A stretch of DNA of 64,000 nucleotides from Cylicocyclus nassatus (lineage: Eukaryota > Nematoda > Chromadorea > Rhabditida > Strongylidae): positions 41,234,833 through 41,298,832 of the forward strand of contig CATQJL010000112.1 in assembly GCA_958299035.1 (NCBI GenBank), read 5' to 3'. Under the pieces are notes generated by a model. The model did no database searches and was not told the origin of the DNA. It was given only the letters and a program-made list of their open reading frames with translations. Numbering within the stretch: the first letter of the stretch is position 1; the number at the start of each line of letters is the position of its first letter. Below are positions 50,189-60,764 of this stretch, piece by piece. The translations under genes and the position numbers were made by a program.

Positions 50189-50535
50189 CTCAGACAATCG
50201 GTGCCGTAGTCGCGCCGGACAGTCGAAATCTGGCAGAGCAGCGGCGGACCAATTGACCAATGAGAGCGGGGCGAGGGGGCATTCCCTTCTTGTAGGTCAC
50301 GGTGACGTCACAAGCAGGCGAATGGGATCCCTCTCCGGGACGCGCAAATCTCTGTTCCGGAGGTACGCCAGATTTGGGAGAGCCCCGGAGCAGAGATTTG
50401 CGCTCCGGAAGTACGCCAGGGGACACCTCCGGAGCACAAAATGGGAGGGCTCCGGAGCACGAGTGGCAAACCCCGCTGGGGAAACCCCGCGGCTCTGCCA
50501 TTTCTGCTCCGGAGGTATGCCGCCGACTGTCTGAG
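50189..50535. mobile_element. GC-rich MITE with CTCAGACARTCGG ends
   Basis: Inverted ends CTCAGACAATCGGTGCC / inverse of CTCAGACAGTCGGCGGC. The interior has repeated GCTCCGGAGGTACGCCAG-like units in both orientations and is about 62% GC. The open frames here on both strands are side effects of the GC content. Target duplication unclear, so superfamily unassigned. Confidence 0.6.
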
Positions 50536-51388
50536 AGAATTCTTACCTCTCTGCTTAACGCCTTTTATGGAGATGCGATTAGGCGACCTCATTCCACGCT
50601 ACCTCTAAAAACTCCTGGAAGTTCTTTCAGTGCTGACGCTGAGGTTCGGTGGCAGATAATCGTATTATAGGATATGCTCATTTTAGATAGTGTGTTGTGA
50701 CAATTGTCGCCAAACCAGTTAGATGAAAGCGACAAAAATATTTAATATCGCGCTTTGAGACTTTTTACCGATCACACACATGCATGCAAGTTCACAGACT
50801 AGTTTTAGTCTAGAGTACTGCGACATGCAGTCAACAGCGTTGATTGCTTGCGAGGAATGCTTTTTCCATAAAGCAATTTTGACTGCACAGACAACTTATT
50901 TATAATCAAAATGCCAAAATTTTGGTCCGCTTTCTACAAGAATTTTCCCACCTTATATATGAGTGGTGTAAATTTGTGATACAAAGCGCTGGAAAAACGT
51001 TCTTCGGTATGTGTTGGGATCCAAAATTGGCAGGTTTTTACAAATTTTCAAGACCATTTGCGAGGTAACTTCACATTTTCTGAATGTCCAAAGGTTATCT
51101 AGATGGCTTTGTTTAAGTTTGAAGTCTTGTACCCATTTGTTTACGCTTGACTGTGCAGCAGTTTTTAAAAGTTTTGAAAAAGAATGTCGGCTTTTCAAAA
51201 TATGAAGCGAGCAGATTTCAATGTGCTGCCAGTTTGGGCTACCCTTTTGTTTTGAATCTCAAGACTGACCCTTCATCCCTCCTCTGATTGGCTAACCTTT
51301 TTTAATGGGTAGCCCAAATCAGAAATTGAATAAGCTGCTAAAACATTAATTTTGGACTCTCTGATTTTTTCGTGCTTTTGTGAATGCA
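50536..51388. other. Nothing recognised
   Basis: AT-rich DNA without supported features. Confidence 0.4.
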
Positions 51389-51572
51389 TACATATCATCG
51401 GCTCCCAGATTCGTGTGGAGGTGGAGTCTTGCCAACTCACCGCGTGGCGGTTTTTGCTTGCGAGAGATTACGAAAAGCAATGCTATGACGTGGAGGTTTA
51501 GCAAGTTTACATGTGTTATCAGGCAAAGTCTGCAATACACCTCCACACGAATCGGGGAGCCGATCATATGTA
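51389..51572. mobile_element. TIR element with ATCGGCTCCC ends
   Basis: Inverted ends TACATATCATCGGCTCCC and the inverse of TACATATGATCGGCTCCC, with ATTCGTGTGGAGGT next. 184 bases, TA at both ends. Directly abuts the palindrome at 51574. Confidence 0.75.
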
Positions 51573-51573
51573 G

Positions 51574-51699
51574 TACAATACCGCTCACATTTTTTGAAAA
51601 AAAGACGCGAATGTATGGACATGTATGGACATGTACGGACATGTCCATACATGTCCATACATTCGTGTCTTTTTTTCAAAAAATGTGAGCGGTATTGTA
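51574..51699. mobile_element. Almost perfect 126-bp palindrome
   Basis: The two 63-base arms differ at about one position outside the centre (CGCGAATG vs CGTGAATG on the arms). Ends TACAATACCGCTCACATTTT. The centre is made of repeated ATGTATGGACATGT units. TA at each end suits a Tc1/mariner-type or similar MITE. The near identity implies recent origin or gene conversion. Confidence 0.85.
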
Positions 51700-52904
51700 G
51701 ATGGAAGTAATAGTTGTTTAATGCATGCATACTTACAAACAACGTTCATACTGCTACTCATATTTCAAAATTTCTGCGTGCTTTTTCGCAACAACAGGTT
51801 TTGAGAAGTCATGACTCCGAAGAACTACACTTCTGAAGGAGTTACCCATACAAAACATCAAAATTTAATTCGAAGGCACAGCATTAGCATTCCGATTAGG
51901 TCTCCAATCCGATCCGTCCTCCTGGTATTCACGAAGTTTCAATTTTGTGTGTATCGATTTATAGCTACCATCTTTTCCCCGAATCGTTTTTTATTCTGCA
52001 AACCGAAACGCTTATTGTCAGTATTTTTTCTTAAACTCTTGAAGTATCAGTGTGTATGATACAGAGACTTGCTACGAGTCCTCCAATGGCAAAAAAGTAT
52101 TTGGTAATCTATTATGGCACTAGCATGCCCTTCAATAATCTATTACTAAACTAGTAGTTTTCTACCATAGATTCTCGAAGCTTGTTGTTACGATGCTGTA
52201 GTATGCTGGTATCTTTTGAAGGGATTGCCGATGTGAAATGAGAGTTTGAATATGTCGATGTGAGACAAGTGGCTTTTTTGGGGTTAGTACCTTTCCTGGT
52301 TGCACAGTACACAGCGGAATAATTTTTACAACCACTGAGTGCTTTTATGGCACTAGCATGCCCTTCAAATTCACAGTAATCAGGCTATTATCTCTGCGTA
52401 GCTACTAACACCGGATGAAAGAGCATGTAGCAGATGTAGCGCGATGATGTGACGGTTGGGAGCATTCCAAGCTAAATCCATGTTTAGTGCATCGAAAACC
52501 GGAACTACTGCCATTCCAAACAGGCGGATCATCGGCGCGAAGTGACTGGCGTTCTGCCACATCGAGACAGGCATACGCTTGTGACAGTTCACACACAAAA
52601 CAACTTCTGCCGCTGAGAATCATGGGATGAAAGTGGACTCTGATAACAGTTTGCTGGTTCGTTATGAAGATGCTGAACGTAATCTGAGGCAGCTGAGAAG
52701 CTAAGTTTTGTGCAAATCAAAAAAGGTTTTTCGCAGGTAATAGATGGTTTGGACCATCGAAGATTCGCAAGCCAGCAGGAACTGTCGCCAACATGTAGAA
52801 TTTTCACGTAAAATATCTTTCTTCTTATGTCGAAACACGACTAAATACTGAAATGAATGTAGATACTGGAATAGTACAAGTTTAGTCTATTCACACAGCC
52901 AACT
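51700..52904. other. Nothing recognised
   Basis: No supported exon or repeat. The block GGCACTAGCATGCCCTTCAA occurs twice (about 52111 and 52348), a short direct repeat. Confidence 0.4.
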
Positions 52905-53071
52905 TACCCTAAAATCCGTACAATAAGTCCGCTTATCAGATAAGTCAGCCTTATCAGATAAGTCCGCAAAGGAACTAACAGTTAAGTCCGCTTTCTTGAC
53001 AACGAAAGTCGCCCTCGCACCGCCAAGAGTCCTGCAGATAAGTCCGGACTTATTGTAGGGATTTTAGGGTA
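52905..53071. mobile_element. MITE carrying TGATAAG (GATA-type) palindromes
   Basis: Inverted ends TACCCTAAAATCC.TACAATAAGTCC, bounded by TA. Inside, CTTATCAGATAAG occurs twice (52932-52944 and 52950-52962) and CAGATAAGTCCGG once (about 53035). These contain TGATAA, the core bound by nematode intestinal GATA factors. 167 bases. Confidence 0.75.
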
Positions 53072-53409
53072 CTATTAATGCAACCCTTGGGACAAAATTC
53101 GCATGCTACCTGAAAACGCTCTCCATGCTCCAACATGCTCTGCTTCGGCTTCTAACTCTGTGTGAATTCTTTCAATCCGAAGACTGTTCTCTATAAAGTG
53201 TTCTGATCTGCACTCATGCAAGGAGTTTTCCTTATAGAAACTTAGCTAAAGCAATACGTTGAATAAAACCACGAAATTCATGTGCGGCTTCCTTCATACA
53301 AAAACTAAGCGGATTTCAGCTTCAAGTCAAGTGATGCAATCCTCAGGAATACAAAATCTTTTCTTTAAAGAAAGCAATGGTGCAACACATTCATGGACAA
53401 CAGTGGGTT

Positions 53410-54776
53410 ATTCTACGCACAAGAGAGGTCCGTCTAGTCAAAATGGCTTAAACACTGATTCCAAATCTGTTCACTATCTGCCAGTTTTTGGACGCCGAAA
53501 TGTGAGTGTTTTTGGAGTGTGAAATGAACGCAGAATCCAGGTATAGTGTGGACCCGGGCCAGGTTCTCATAGGTACCTCCGCGACGCGCCCGCAGCGCAT
53601 GCTCGGCGGCTGCCGCTCATTTCTCTTATAAGCAGCAAGGCATTTCTAACCCTAATGAGCTTGAAATGAGGAGTGGAAAAGTTTAACTGCAACATGAGAG
53701 AAGCCTCTACAGCGAATGGAGCGCGTATTCTTACGATTCCGGGTCCCATGGGTGCGTATGTAAAACTTCCGACCATTGCAGAATGCTTAAGCAGTAGCAG
53801 AAAAACAACAAGCACACTTTCAGATCGTTCCCTCTATGTGAACAAAGAAAACTGTAAGATGGAAGACATTTGCATAAACGGTTTGACTGGCCTATCCAAA
53901 ACATTGTCTTGGGTGCTTGTGTCTACAGAATCCAGAATCGAAACTAATTCTTATTTCGTGAGTGGTAGCAACGATGTAGCAATAAATGATAGTTGCGCTT
54001 TTCTATACGCTGTCAGAACAATTGCCCACTTCACAGCTAAAAAGAGAAGAGCAATCCATAACAACGGTCAAAACATATGTAGAAAGTTAGTTTCGAATAT
54101 TGCCTAGCGAACACCAAAATCGGAATTATAATACAAATAGTGCTAGAGTGAGCAGTGATAATCACATCCAAATCCCAATTAGCGAGATAAAAAACGAAAA
54201 TCATATGAGACAAAAAGACTTTGGCTTTTGATGCACCCCAAAGTCCATAACCGGCTACTGTATTAGATCGCATGAACCTAAAATAGACTAAAAACCATCA
54301 AACAGAGAGGAAGACCATCAAACAAAAAGAAAAACAAGGAATTAACACAGCCTGAAACGAGAGTCGCATTGAAGGCATGCGCTGCTGCGGATGCGTCGCG
54401 GAGGTACCTATGAGAAGCTGGCCGGGGTCCACACTATAACAACCGTTACGGTCTTTACAGCGTTCAAAAAGAGTATGAGTACTAGTACTCAGTGTTGAGT
54501 ATGCATGTATTGACAGAAGTTACCTATTGTATGAAGTGCTCTAATAATAACACTGGACCATTTAAGCAATACAAGACAAACTTGTTCGAGTTGCGTACTC
54601 AATTTTTCAACCCCAGAAACCCCCCGCTCATAACTCGGCGTCCACAAGCGTTTGACAAGTAATGAAGATAGACTTGGAACCAGCTTTCATTACTCTTCAA
54701 AGTGGTATAGGAGCACACATAAAAGGGCCACTTCGACTAAACGGACCTCTCTTGTCAGTGGGTAATCTCAGCCCAA
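53410..54776. mobile_element. Foldback-family element, copy 3, split by an insertion
   Basis: Left arm (53410-53540) and right arm (54600-54776) are inverse copies sharing AAGAGAGGTCCGTYTAGTC, CTGATTCCAAATCTG, TGGACGCCGA and TGTGAG/TTATGAGC blocks, in the order seen in copies 1, 2 and 4. The 897-base element at 53542-54438 lies between them and splits the copy. Confidence 0.7.
53542..54438. mobile_element. TATAGTGTGGACC-ended element nested in a foldback copy
   Basis: About 50 bases of inverted end: TATAGTGTGGACC, CAGGTTCTCATAGGTACCTC, CGCGACGCG, matching 54375-54438. A 144-codon plus-strand frame (53673-54107, ending VSNIA) fills half of it and resembles no transposase known to me. It may be filler or a fragment of an unrecognised element protein. 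Confidence 0.75.
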
Positions 54777-55076
54777 GGTAAAAGTTTGCAGGTTATCTAA
54801 GTTGCTTTGATGGGCAGTGTTGAGTACCGTGATTAGGGGGAAGACGACCTGTGGAATGAGGAGAGTCTGAGGTGACCCGGTGTTACGGTGAGCAACCTCT
54901 AATACATTCAGAGGCTCCTTTTATACAAGGGCAGAGCTGAACCGAGTATAGGGTACAATGTATAGGAGTTGTTGCTTCAAAAGAGGTGCCGCTGATTGGC
55001 TACACTCTTAGGTATCCACTCACTCTCGAGTGATTAGATACTCAAGAGTTAGTAGTTATGAGCATCATTTGGCCCA

Positions 55077-56720
55077 TGGGCATTCCTTTCTGTAACTCTA
55101 CAAAATTTTGAAAAAGTCCTTTTTGTCATATTCATTGCGCTTCATCGTGAAATAAGGCTTTGTCAGCGGTCTGGTGGTAATTTTATGGAATTCTGCATAT
55201 GCTAAGTTAATACTGTTATGTTGTGCTATTCGAGAAATAGCTCACTTCAGAAATAGCTCAATTGTCAGGAGTAGAAGAGAATTGTATAGTATGTAAGCTC
55301 GCTGAAAATTGTTACTTTGCTTATAACCCATACGCAATAAACGCCAGTCTTCATCGCCTTCGCGGTCACTTCACCAAATCATCTGGCGAGCGGCAGGATT
55401 GAACCTGCAATCTTGCAGTCGTGGACGCGCAATGACGTTCGCGAAGGTCTTTTCGAGCCCTTGTCTACACTTCTGAAACTGTATCCAGAACAAACAAACC
55501 TATAGAACCATTGAAAGTCACTCTCGCGCATCATCGATCCACGTTGCCGATACGTTCGTCCACCTCTATCTCAACTGGAAAAGAAATTTTTGTCGTTAAA
55601 CCCGCACATAAAAGTCAGTTGACGCCAAAGAATTGCAGGACAACTGCAATTCTCCTCTCGAAACCGCGCACAAAAACTTGAATGCACTAGCAAAGCATGC
55701 ACATGCACCAGCGGATTGGGAAGGCATCTTATGTATGCAGAAGACACATGCGCAAACTCATGGAAAGTTCTCTATTACCTCAAACATTCAAATCTTAGGC
55801 AATTTTCACTCAAGATGACGAAGTTTACGCAAAGGCTACCGCCGGATCTACATTTCAGATACAAGTTATCGCGAAAAACATGAAAATCAGTGCCCAGCAA
55901 ACGCACACTACTTGCGAAGTGGGAGTAAAGCGACCTTGTTAGATGCTATAAGCGCTTTCCTCTATCATGCAAAAGTAAGGAGGAGTCATATATCCGACAT
56001 CGTGTGCCAACTAAAAATCAATGGCAAAATGCATGACAAATGGGTTTTTTAACAAAGGGAAGTTTCATTACAACACTTCGGTAATATCAGTGATTTGCAT
56101 CGTCAGATGTCTTGGAGGTAAGACTATTATCACCGTTTACGGCCACCCACATTACACTGTCAACAACTTGGTCAAAGAAGACTCACGCACAGAAAATGAG
56201 CAGAGCAAAATTTCTGAAAACGTCCACTCAAGTACGCTTGGCGATCACGTCATTGGCTCCTTCAAATCTTTGTAACCTATCTTCCCAGACTCATGATTCA
56301 AAGTATTAAAATGACGCGTTGTGTGTTGTCTTTTTTCTTTTGTGTATCCCTCAATGTTTTGTAAGATTTGTACAAGAAGTCCCTACTTCCGCTCTCATCA
56401 TTAACGCAATTGGCTCATCTTCAACGTGCGGAGTTTCTGTAACGCTAACAATGTTGAAAAAATCCTTTCTTGTCACCCTCGAAATTGCGCTATCGTGAGA
56501 CAATACTTAGTAGTGATCAGCTGGTCATTTTATGGAATTTTGCACATGCAATGTTGATACTGCTATGTTCGCTGCTACTTGAGAGATAGCTCGGGGATAG
56601 AAGACAGTTATATGGTATATAAGCTCGCTGAAATTGTTTTTTTGTTTATGTTCCATGTGCGATAAACACTGTGAAATAAACATCAGTCATAATCGCCTTC
56701 GCGGTCAGTTCATCAAATCA
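55077..56720 (+). mobile_element. Small LTR-type retroelement remnant
   Basis: Two direct repeats of about 300 bases (55077-55381 and 56427-56720) share TTTATGGAATTYTGC, ATAAGCTCGCTGAAA (TATA-like), an AATAAAC/GATAAAC signal and the end TCGCCTTCGCGGTCA..TCAYCAAATCA. Two bases after the first lies TGGCGAGCGGCAGGATTGAA, which is complementary to a tRNA 3' end including CCA and so is a primer-binding site. The interior is only about 1 kb with no reverse transcriptase. No clear polypurine tract or target duplication, and the LTRs are clearly diverged, so this is an old, non-autonomous copy. Confidence 0.6.
55384..55410 (+). other. Primer-binding site of the LTR element
   Basis: TGGCGAGCGGCAGGATTGAA reads, on the opposite strand, as a tRNA T-arm and acceptor end finishing in CCA. 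Its position two bases after the first LTR is diagnostic of an LTR retroelement. Confidence 0.6.
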
Positions 56721-56925
56721 ATTCTACAAGCTGTATAGAATATAGAGTTCATTAACTATTGTTGGTACAGAGATCATCAGCTGCTGACGTTGTTCGAATC
56801 ATGTTGTTTCAAGTCTTTCACCTTTTTATCAGTCTCCTCTAATCCCAAATAGTAAGCTAAGATTTATTTCGAGATCAAAACAAACAAATTCAAAACAACA
56901 AGGTACTTCTCTTACCGTTACTCAC

Positions 56926-57099
56926 CTAATCTCCAGCAACTCAATTTGGATCCATTTGATTCCGTTTGTTTTGAAAAAGATGGGTTGTGTACAACAAGCC
57001 AAAACTTGGATGTTAGCTGTATTGACTTTCATTGATCGTCCATTGTCAAAGTTGATTCTGTAATTTTCCAAAAAAGTTCTCTCGAAATAAAACGTGCTG
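56926..57099 (-). CDS. Possible upstream minus-strand exon Y, phase 2/2
   Basis: This 174-base minus-strand segment runs from acceptor GCTACAG to a strong donor GTGAGT. It is open throughout in a frame that enters and leaves in phase 2. It encodes about 57 residues (STFYFERTFLENYRINFDNG... to ...IQIELLEIR). An internal ATG at 57032 would allow a first-exon reading of 35 codons. No domain is recognised. The phase would let it splice to spectraplakin exons C or D, but so would one in three random exons. It could belong to another gene or be chance. Confidence 0.3.
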
Positions 57100-59082
57100 C
57101 TGTAGCAAGTCTCGATTATGTGAGTCACGATATTTCACAGAAGATAAAAATGAGAAGAATAAACATAGGTATGCCAGGACTATGGTCATTTGCGAAAAGT
57201 TGAGTTTGACATGAAAATGGTAGTTATTTCGGACATAGTACTATAGCCTGAAGCTGAAAGAAGTAGCTCGCTTCGTTTAATGTTAGAAGTAATATCAGAA
57301 GTACTCATAATTCAGTACCCCTGCGGTGTCCCTCCGAATTCACTAAGTTTTCTCAGCAGAGAAAACCAAATCGAACCATGCCAAAAAAGCGTGGCCAATT
57401 AATTTTGCGAGATGTCTAGAACATACACATCATCATTCGATATTGCGCTTTTCCTTTAATGAAAGTGTCTTTTTTGCTGAAATAGGTCGAAATTCAAGTT
57501 ATGAAGTGAGTACAGAGGATTTCTAGAAGAGCCTATCGAGCTTTTGATAATTAGCACAAGAGGGTCCTTGCAGCTTCACCTCGCCTTCTTCTGCACGAAT
57601 GAATGTTGGGTCTTCAGCTTTCTATCTTCTCAGCCGACTCTCGCGTGTTTATACCAGTGATCGTTACTGGTTCATTTGTAAGAGTCCTGATATGAAACTA
57701 GCAATTCTAATAATCAAATGACTGGTATATAACATAACAATATTTCTCATACAACCTCGGTATTGATAGTAGTTATATGTGTATTTTTAGTATTTCTAGC
57801 TACATGCATTATACTATGTTCACCATTCATGTTAGTTATCAGCGTAGAATATCTCAGCAAGTGCTCCGCAAGTTCGAATAGATAAACGCAGCGAAAAGTC
57901 ACATCATCGGCAGTCAAAAGAATCATTCTGCGCCACGAACGGCTGGTGTCTTTTTTAAACTCCACAGGTTTCCCCCTGGAGTTTCATGATTTCCACTCAA
58001 TATTTCCGTATGCTGCAACATTTGACTAATTTATTCTGAACAACTACTCTGATGATGAGCCTATCCTATTCTGAAAGTCTCATTAGCTTATCCTGACTTG
58101 TACTATTCTGACTCAACTTTGTCTTTGATATGTTTCATATATTTCTACCCTATATTTGTTCATAGAAAAGTGAATTGGACAGCTATTTTAGATAACAAAG
58201 CTGTGATAGTTAACGATGGCAACCGAGGGACCAACCGACAATCATATGAAAGAAGATCAATCTCAAGCAAGACAAGGATCATCGGATTAAACGTCCAAAA
58301 GTTGTTTGTTGAAGCCAAACACGCTATCTTAGCAAGTCTCTCTTTTACCTTTTGTCAAGAAAACTACAAGAGATAGGAAAAGAAATGATACTGAACACAA
58401 GACTATTGTTTCTTCTGTGACGGAGGTAACTTGACATCAACATATGTCACGAATTCTTTGATGATACACAGAACTGTCTACGGAAGTAACGCCAACCCGA
58501 TGTAGGAGGCAAGAAAAAAAAGGAGCCGCACAAGTCAGCCATCATGGCACGACGACCAAAGGAACCAAAATACTCAAATGCATCCCGTTGTTATTGCATT
58601 TTTGTGACGGTAATCATTGGGTCATAACAATTCAGTCATATACTACCCTATCTGGTTCTAGGCAACGTTTGCTTGTAAATAGTAAGTGTGAGAGATGCTC
58701 AGGTAAGGCAAGCCATATGGTAACTTCATGCACAGCAAATGGTCTGTTTTTAATGTAGAAAATTAGGCAGAGGTGAGGTAACATTACACCACGCAGCATT
58801 CTGTCAGCTCGGATTGTCTGCATTCTAGAGGAATTGGAAAAAATTAGGTAGGGGAAAATCATTGAGAATGTTTCCAGTTCTGTCCTTAGGTAAATTGTAC
58901 TAAGCAGGCAATAGTATTCGTGCGAAGGTGACTGAGAAAATAAAATGTTAGTAAATTTAAGTGAAATACTGAGGCAGTGCTGATTGCGGTAATCACCGAA
59001 ATGTAATTTCATGTTTTATCATTATCATCATTGTTCAGCGATTCTAATCATCGCCGTCAATAATCGGTTATCAATATTATCA
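57100..59082. other. Nothing firmly supported
   Basis: Open frames at 58098-58376 (+) and 58632-59012 (-) lack paired splice signals. No repeat recognised. Confidence 0.4.
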
Positions 59083-59368
59083 GTTATGACGCTGAAAAGA
59101 TGTATACAACGATTGATCATCGATCATTTAAAATGCGAGATAAAGTGGCAGAAAAAAAGCATGAAAAAGCTACTCTAGGAAGAAGCAAGTCAAGAAAGGG
59201 TTTGGAGCAAGTAAAGAAACCGACGGAAAAACGATCAAGTCATGAAAGACTGCAGGAGAAGGAATCTCACATGCCGTCACAGAGGCCTTTCGATAAATCG
59301 CGGGACCGATCCCGCAGAGGTCGAGAGCCTGAGAGGACAAACTTGAGCGCGACATCATCTAGATTTAA
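59083..59368 (+). CDS. Possible Lys/Arg-rich exon broken by a MITE
   Basis: Acceptor ATTATCAG is followed by a plus-strand frame open from its first base (phase 2): YDAEKMYTTIDHRSFKMRDK, then a very charged stretch with KKHEK, SKSRKG, KKPTEKRSSHERL and KSRDRSRRGREPER. Such RS/RE-rich low-complexity sequence is common in nuclear and RNA-binding proteins, but no domain is named. The frame runs straight into the MITE at 59369, where it gains about 7 foreign codons and stops. Beyond the MITE the same frame stays open for about 27 more codons, so the insertion appears to interrupt an older open frame. No clear donor precedes the MITE. It is either a pseudogene fragment or an exon with an allele-specific insertion. 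Confidence 0.4.
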
Positions 59369-59854
59369 GGGCTGTTTCAGACTGCCGCACTAACAGCAGC
59401 AAACTGCAGCAGACCGCAGCTGACTGCAGCTGACTGCAGCTGACCGCATTGACCGCAAGGGCCGCACAGATCGCTGTATCCTTTCGTGAAGGTGGAGAGG
59501 ATAAATAGTTGTAGCCCAAACAATCAACAACTATATATGCCTAGATCCAAAAGACAACACGAACGAGAGTAAAACAGGTATATGCAATAAAGGGAGAATC
59601 AGAACAAATATAAGCGTACCAATAACAGCAGTCGCCAAAATTTGATTGAAAAGAGTAATTTAGAACCTATCAACTTCCTAGCCCTAAATCACGGTGTTTT
59701 GACGTAATCGCAATTGTTTTCTCTTTTACGAAAGCATGCAGCGTTTGTGCGGCCGTTGCGGTCAGTGCGGTCAGCTGCAGTCTGCTGCACTGTGCAGCAG
59801 TCAGTGCAGTCAGCTGCAGACTGCTGCAGTCAGTGCGGCAGTATGAAACAACCC
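59369..59854. mobile_element. PIF/Harbinger-like MITE rich in CTGCAG units
   Basis: Ends GGGCTGTTTCA.ACTGCCGCAC inverse to ...TGCGGCAGTATGAAACAACCC. Flanked by TAA on both sides. Subterminal tandem CTGACTGCAG/CAGCTGAC units on both arms, then GACCGCA and GGCCGCACA blocks. 486 bases, no transposase. Inserted into the open frame at 59083. Confidence 0.85.
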
Positions 59855-60090
59855 TAACTTCTCAGCTTCAGCTTTCATATACCGGGAAGCCGGACCATTG
59901 AACCTCGGTGTTAAAGGAGTCAAGTGCAATTTTTTGTGGTGAAACCAGTCAGTACTTTGCTAATTGGTGCTCTAGATATGTAAATGGAGGCGAATGATGG
60001 GAGCTTTGCCGCTTTTGTGTGACGGCCCTCCAGAAAATGTTCTAAGGGCAGTGGCTCGGCAAATCTCAACCTAGTCAAATTTGCGCTTAC

Positions 60091-60488
60091 CTGGGGTTTT
60101 TCAATACGCTGACCCCGAAAATCCACTTTTGAAACCTTGAAAACGGCGAAAATAAGCGTTTTTTAATGCCCTTCCCTTTGGGATTGGACGAGTGGAGCAA
60201 GGCCGATGACGCCGAAACGTTGCAGGACCCAATGGTTATAGCGTTGCGGCGGGCAGCCTCCAATGGTGAGAAGGAAATTGCCAACTCGTCTAGATGCGTG
60301 TGAGATTGGCCTGTGCGTGTAAGTTTGAGAGCGATTTTCTCGGCAGGGAAAGCATGCTGTGCAACCGGGATTGCACTGTTTTCATACTTAAGCGGTAAGG
60401 AATCTACCGCGTCAAAATTCTGAGCTGTTGGATTTTGCCGATCCACAGCCTTTAAGGAAAGAATGTTGGTTTTAAGAGCGATTGAAAG
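60091..60488 (-). CDS. Possible minus-strand exon Z of unknown gene
   Basis: This long minus-strand open frame (about 130 codons after an in-frame stop at 60489) ends at a good donor, GTAAGC, in phase 2. Composition looks coding, with mixed residues and few repeats: QNPTAQNFDAVDSLPLKY near the start and GIKKRLFSPFSRFQKWIFG near the end. There is no in-frame ATG, so it should be an internal exon, with a weak acceptor possible at 60450. No family is recognised. Its phase fits the spectraplakin exons to the left, and SPFSRF near its end recalls SPFRRF in exon B, so it may be a more distal N-terminal exon. A separate upstream gene is equally possible. Confidence 0.42.
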
Positions 60489-60764
60489 TTATCTTTGAAG
60501 AGCTCCTCCCTTGTGACGGCGGTTACCACCGCGCGCTTTGCAACGTGTCGTTCCTTGTCAGATTAAAGTATTTGTGATGTATTATATTTGTTCATCCAGT
60601 CATTAGGCAAGTTAAGGTGAGTATGATGTACTTGGTGCCTTTATTGATTTTGTGTTTTCGTGCTTAACTTATCTCTATACCGTTTCATTTCATGCTACCT
60701 ATGTTTCATCTCGCATGAGGAATGTTGTGAAGAGCCAAGTTTTATCAGATAACCGTTTGTATAG

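Noticed and set aside
50190..50670. Overlapping Gly/Pro/Arg-rich frames of about 100 codons
   Set aside because: By-product of a GC-rich MITE with repeated CTCCGGAG units. No splice sites.
55384..55450. tRNA gene on the minus strand
   Set aside because: Only the T-arm and acceptor end are good. The variable region and D-arm cannot be drawn, and the position right after an LTR makes it a primer-binding site.
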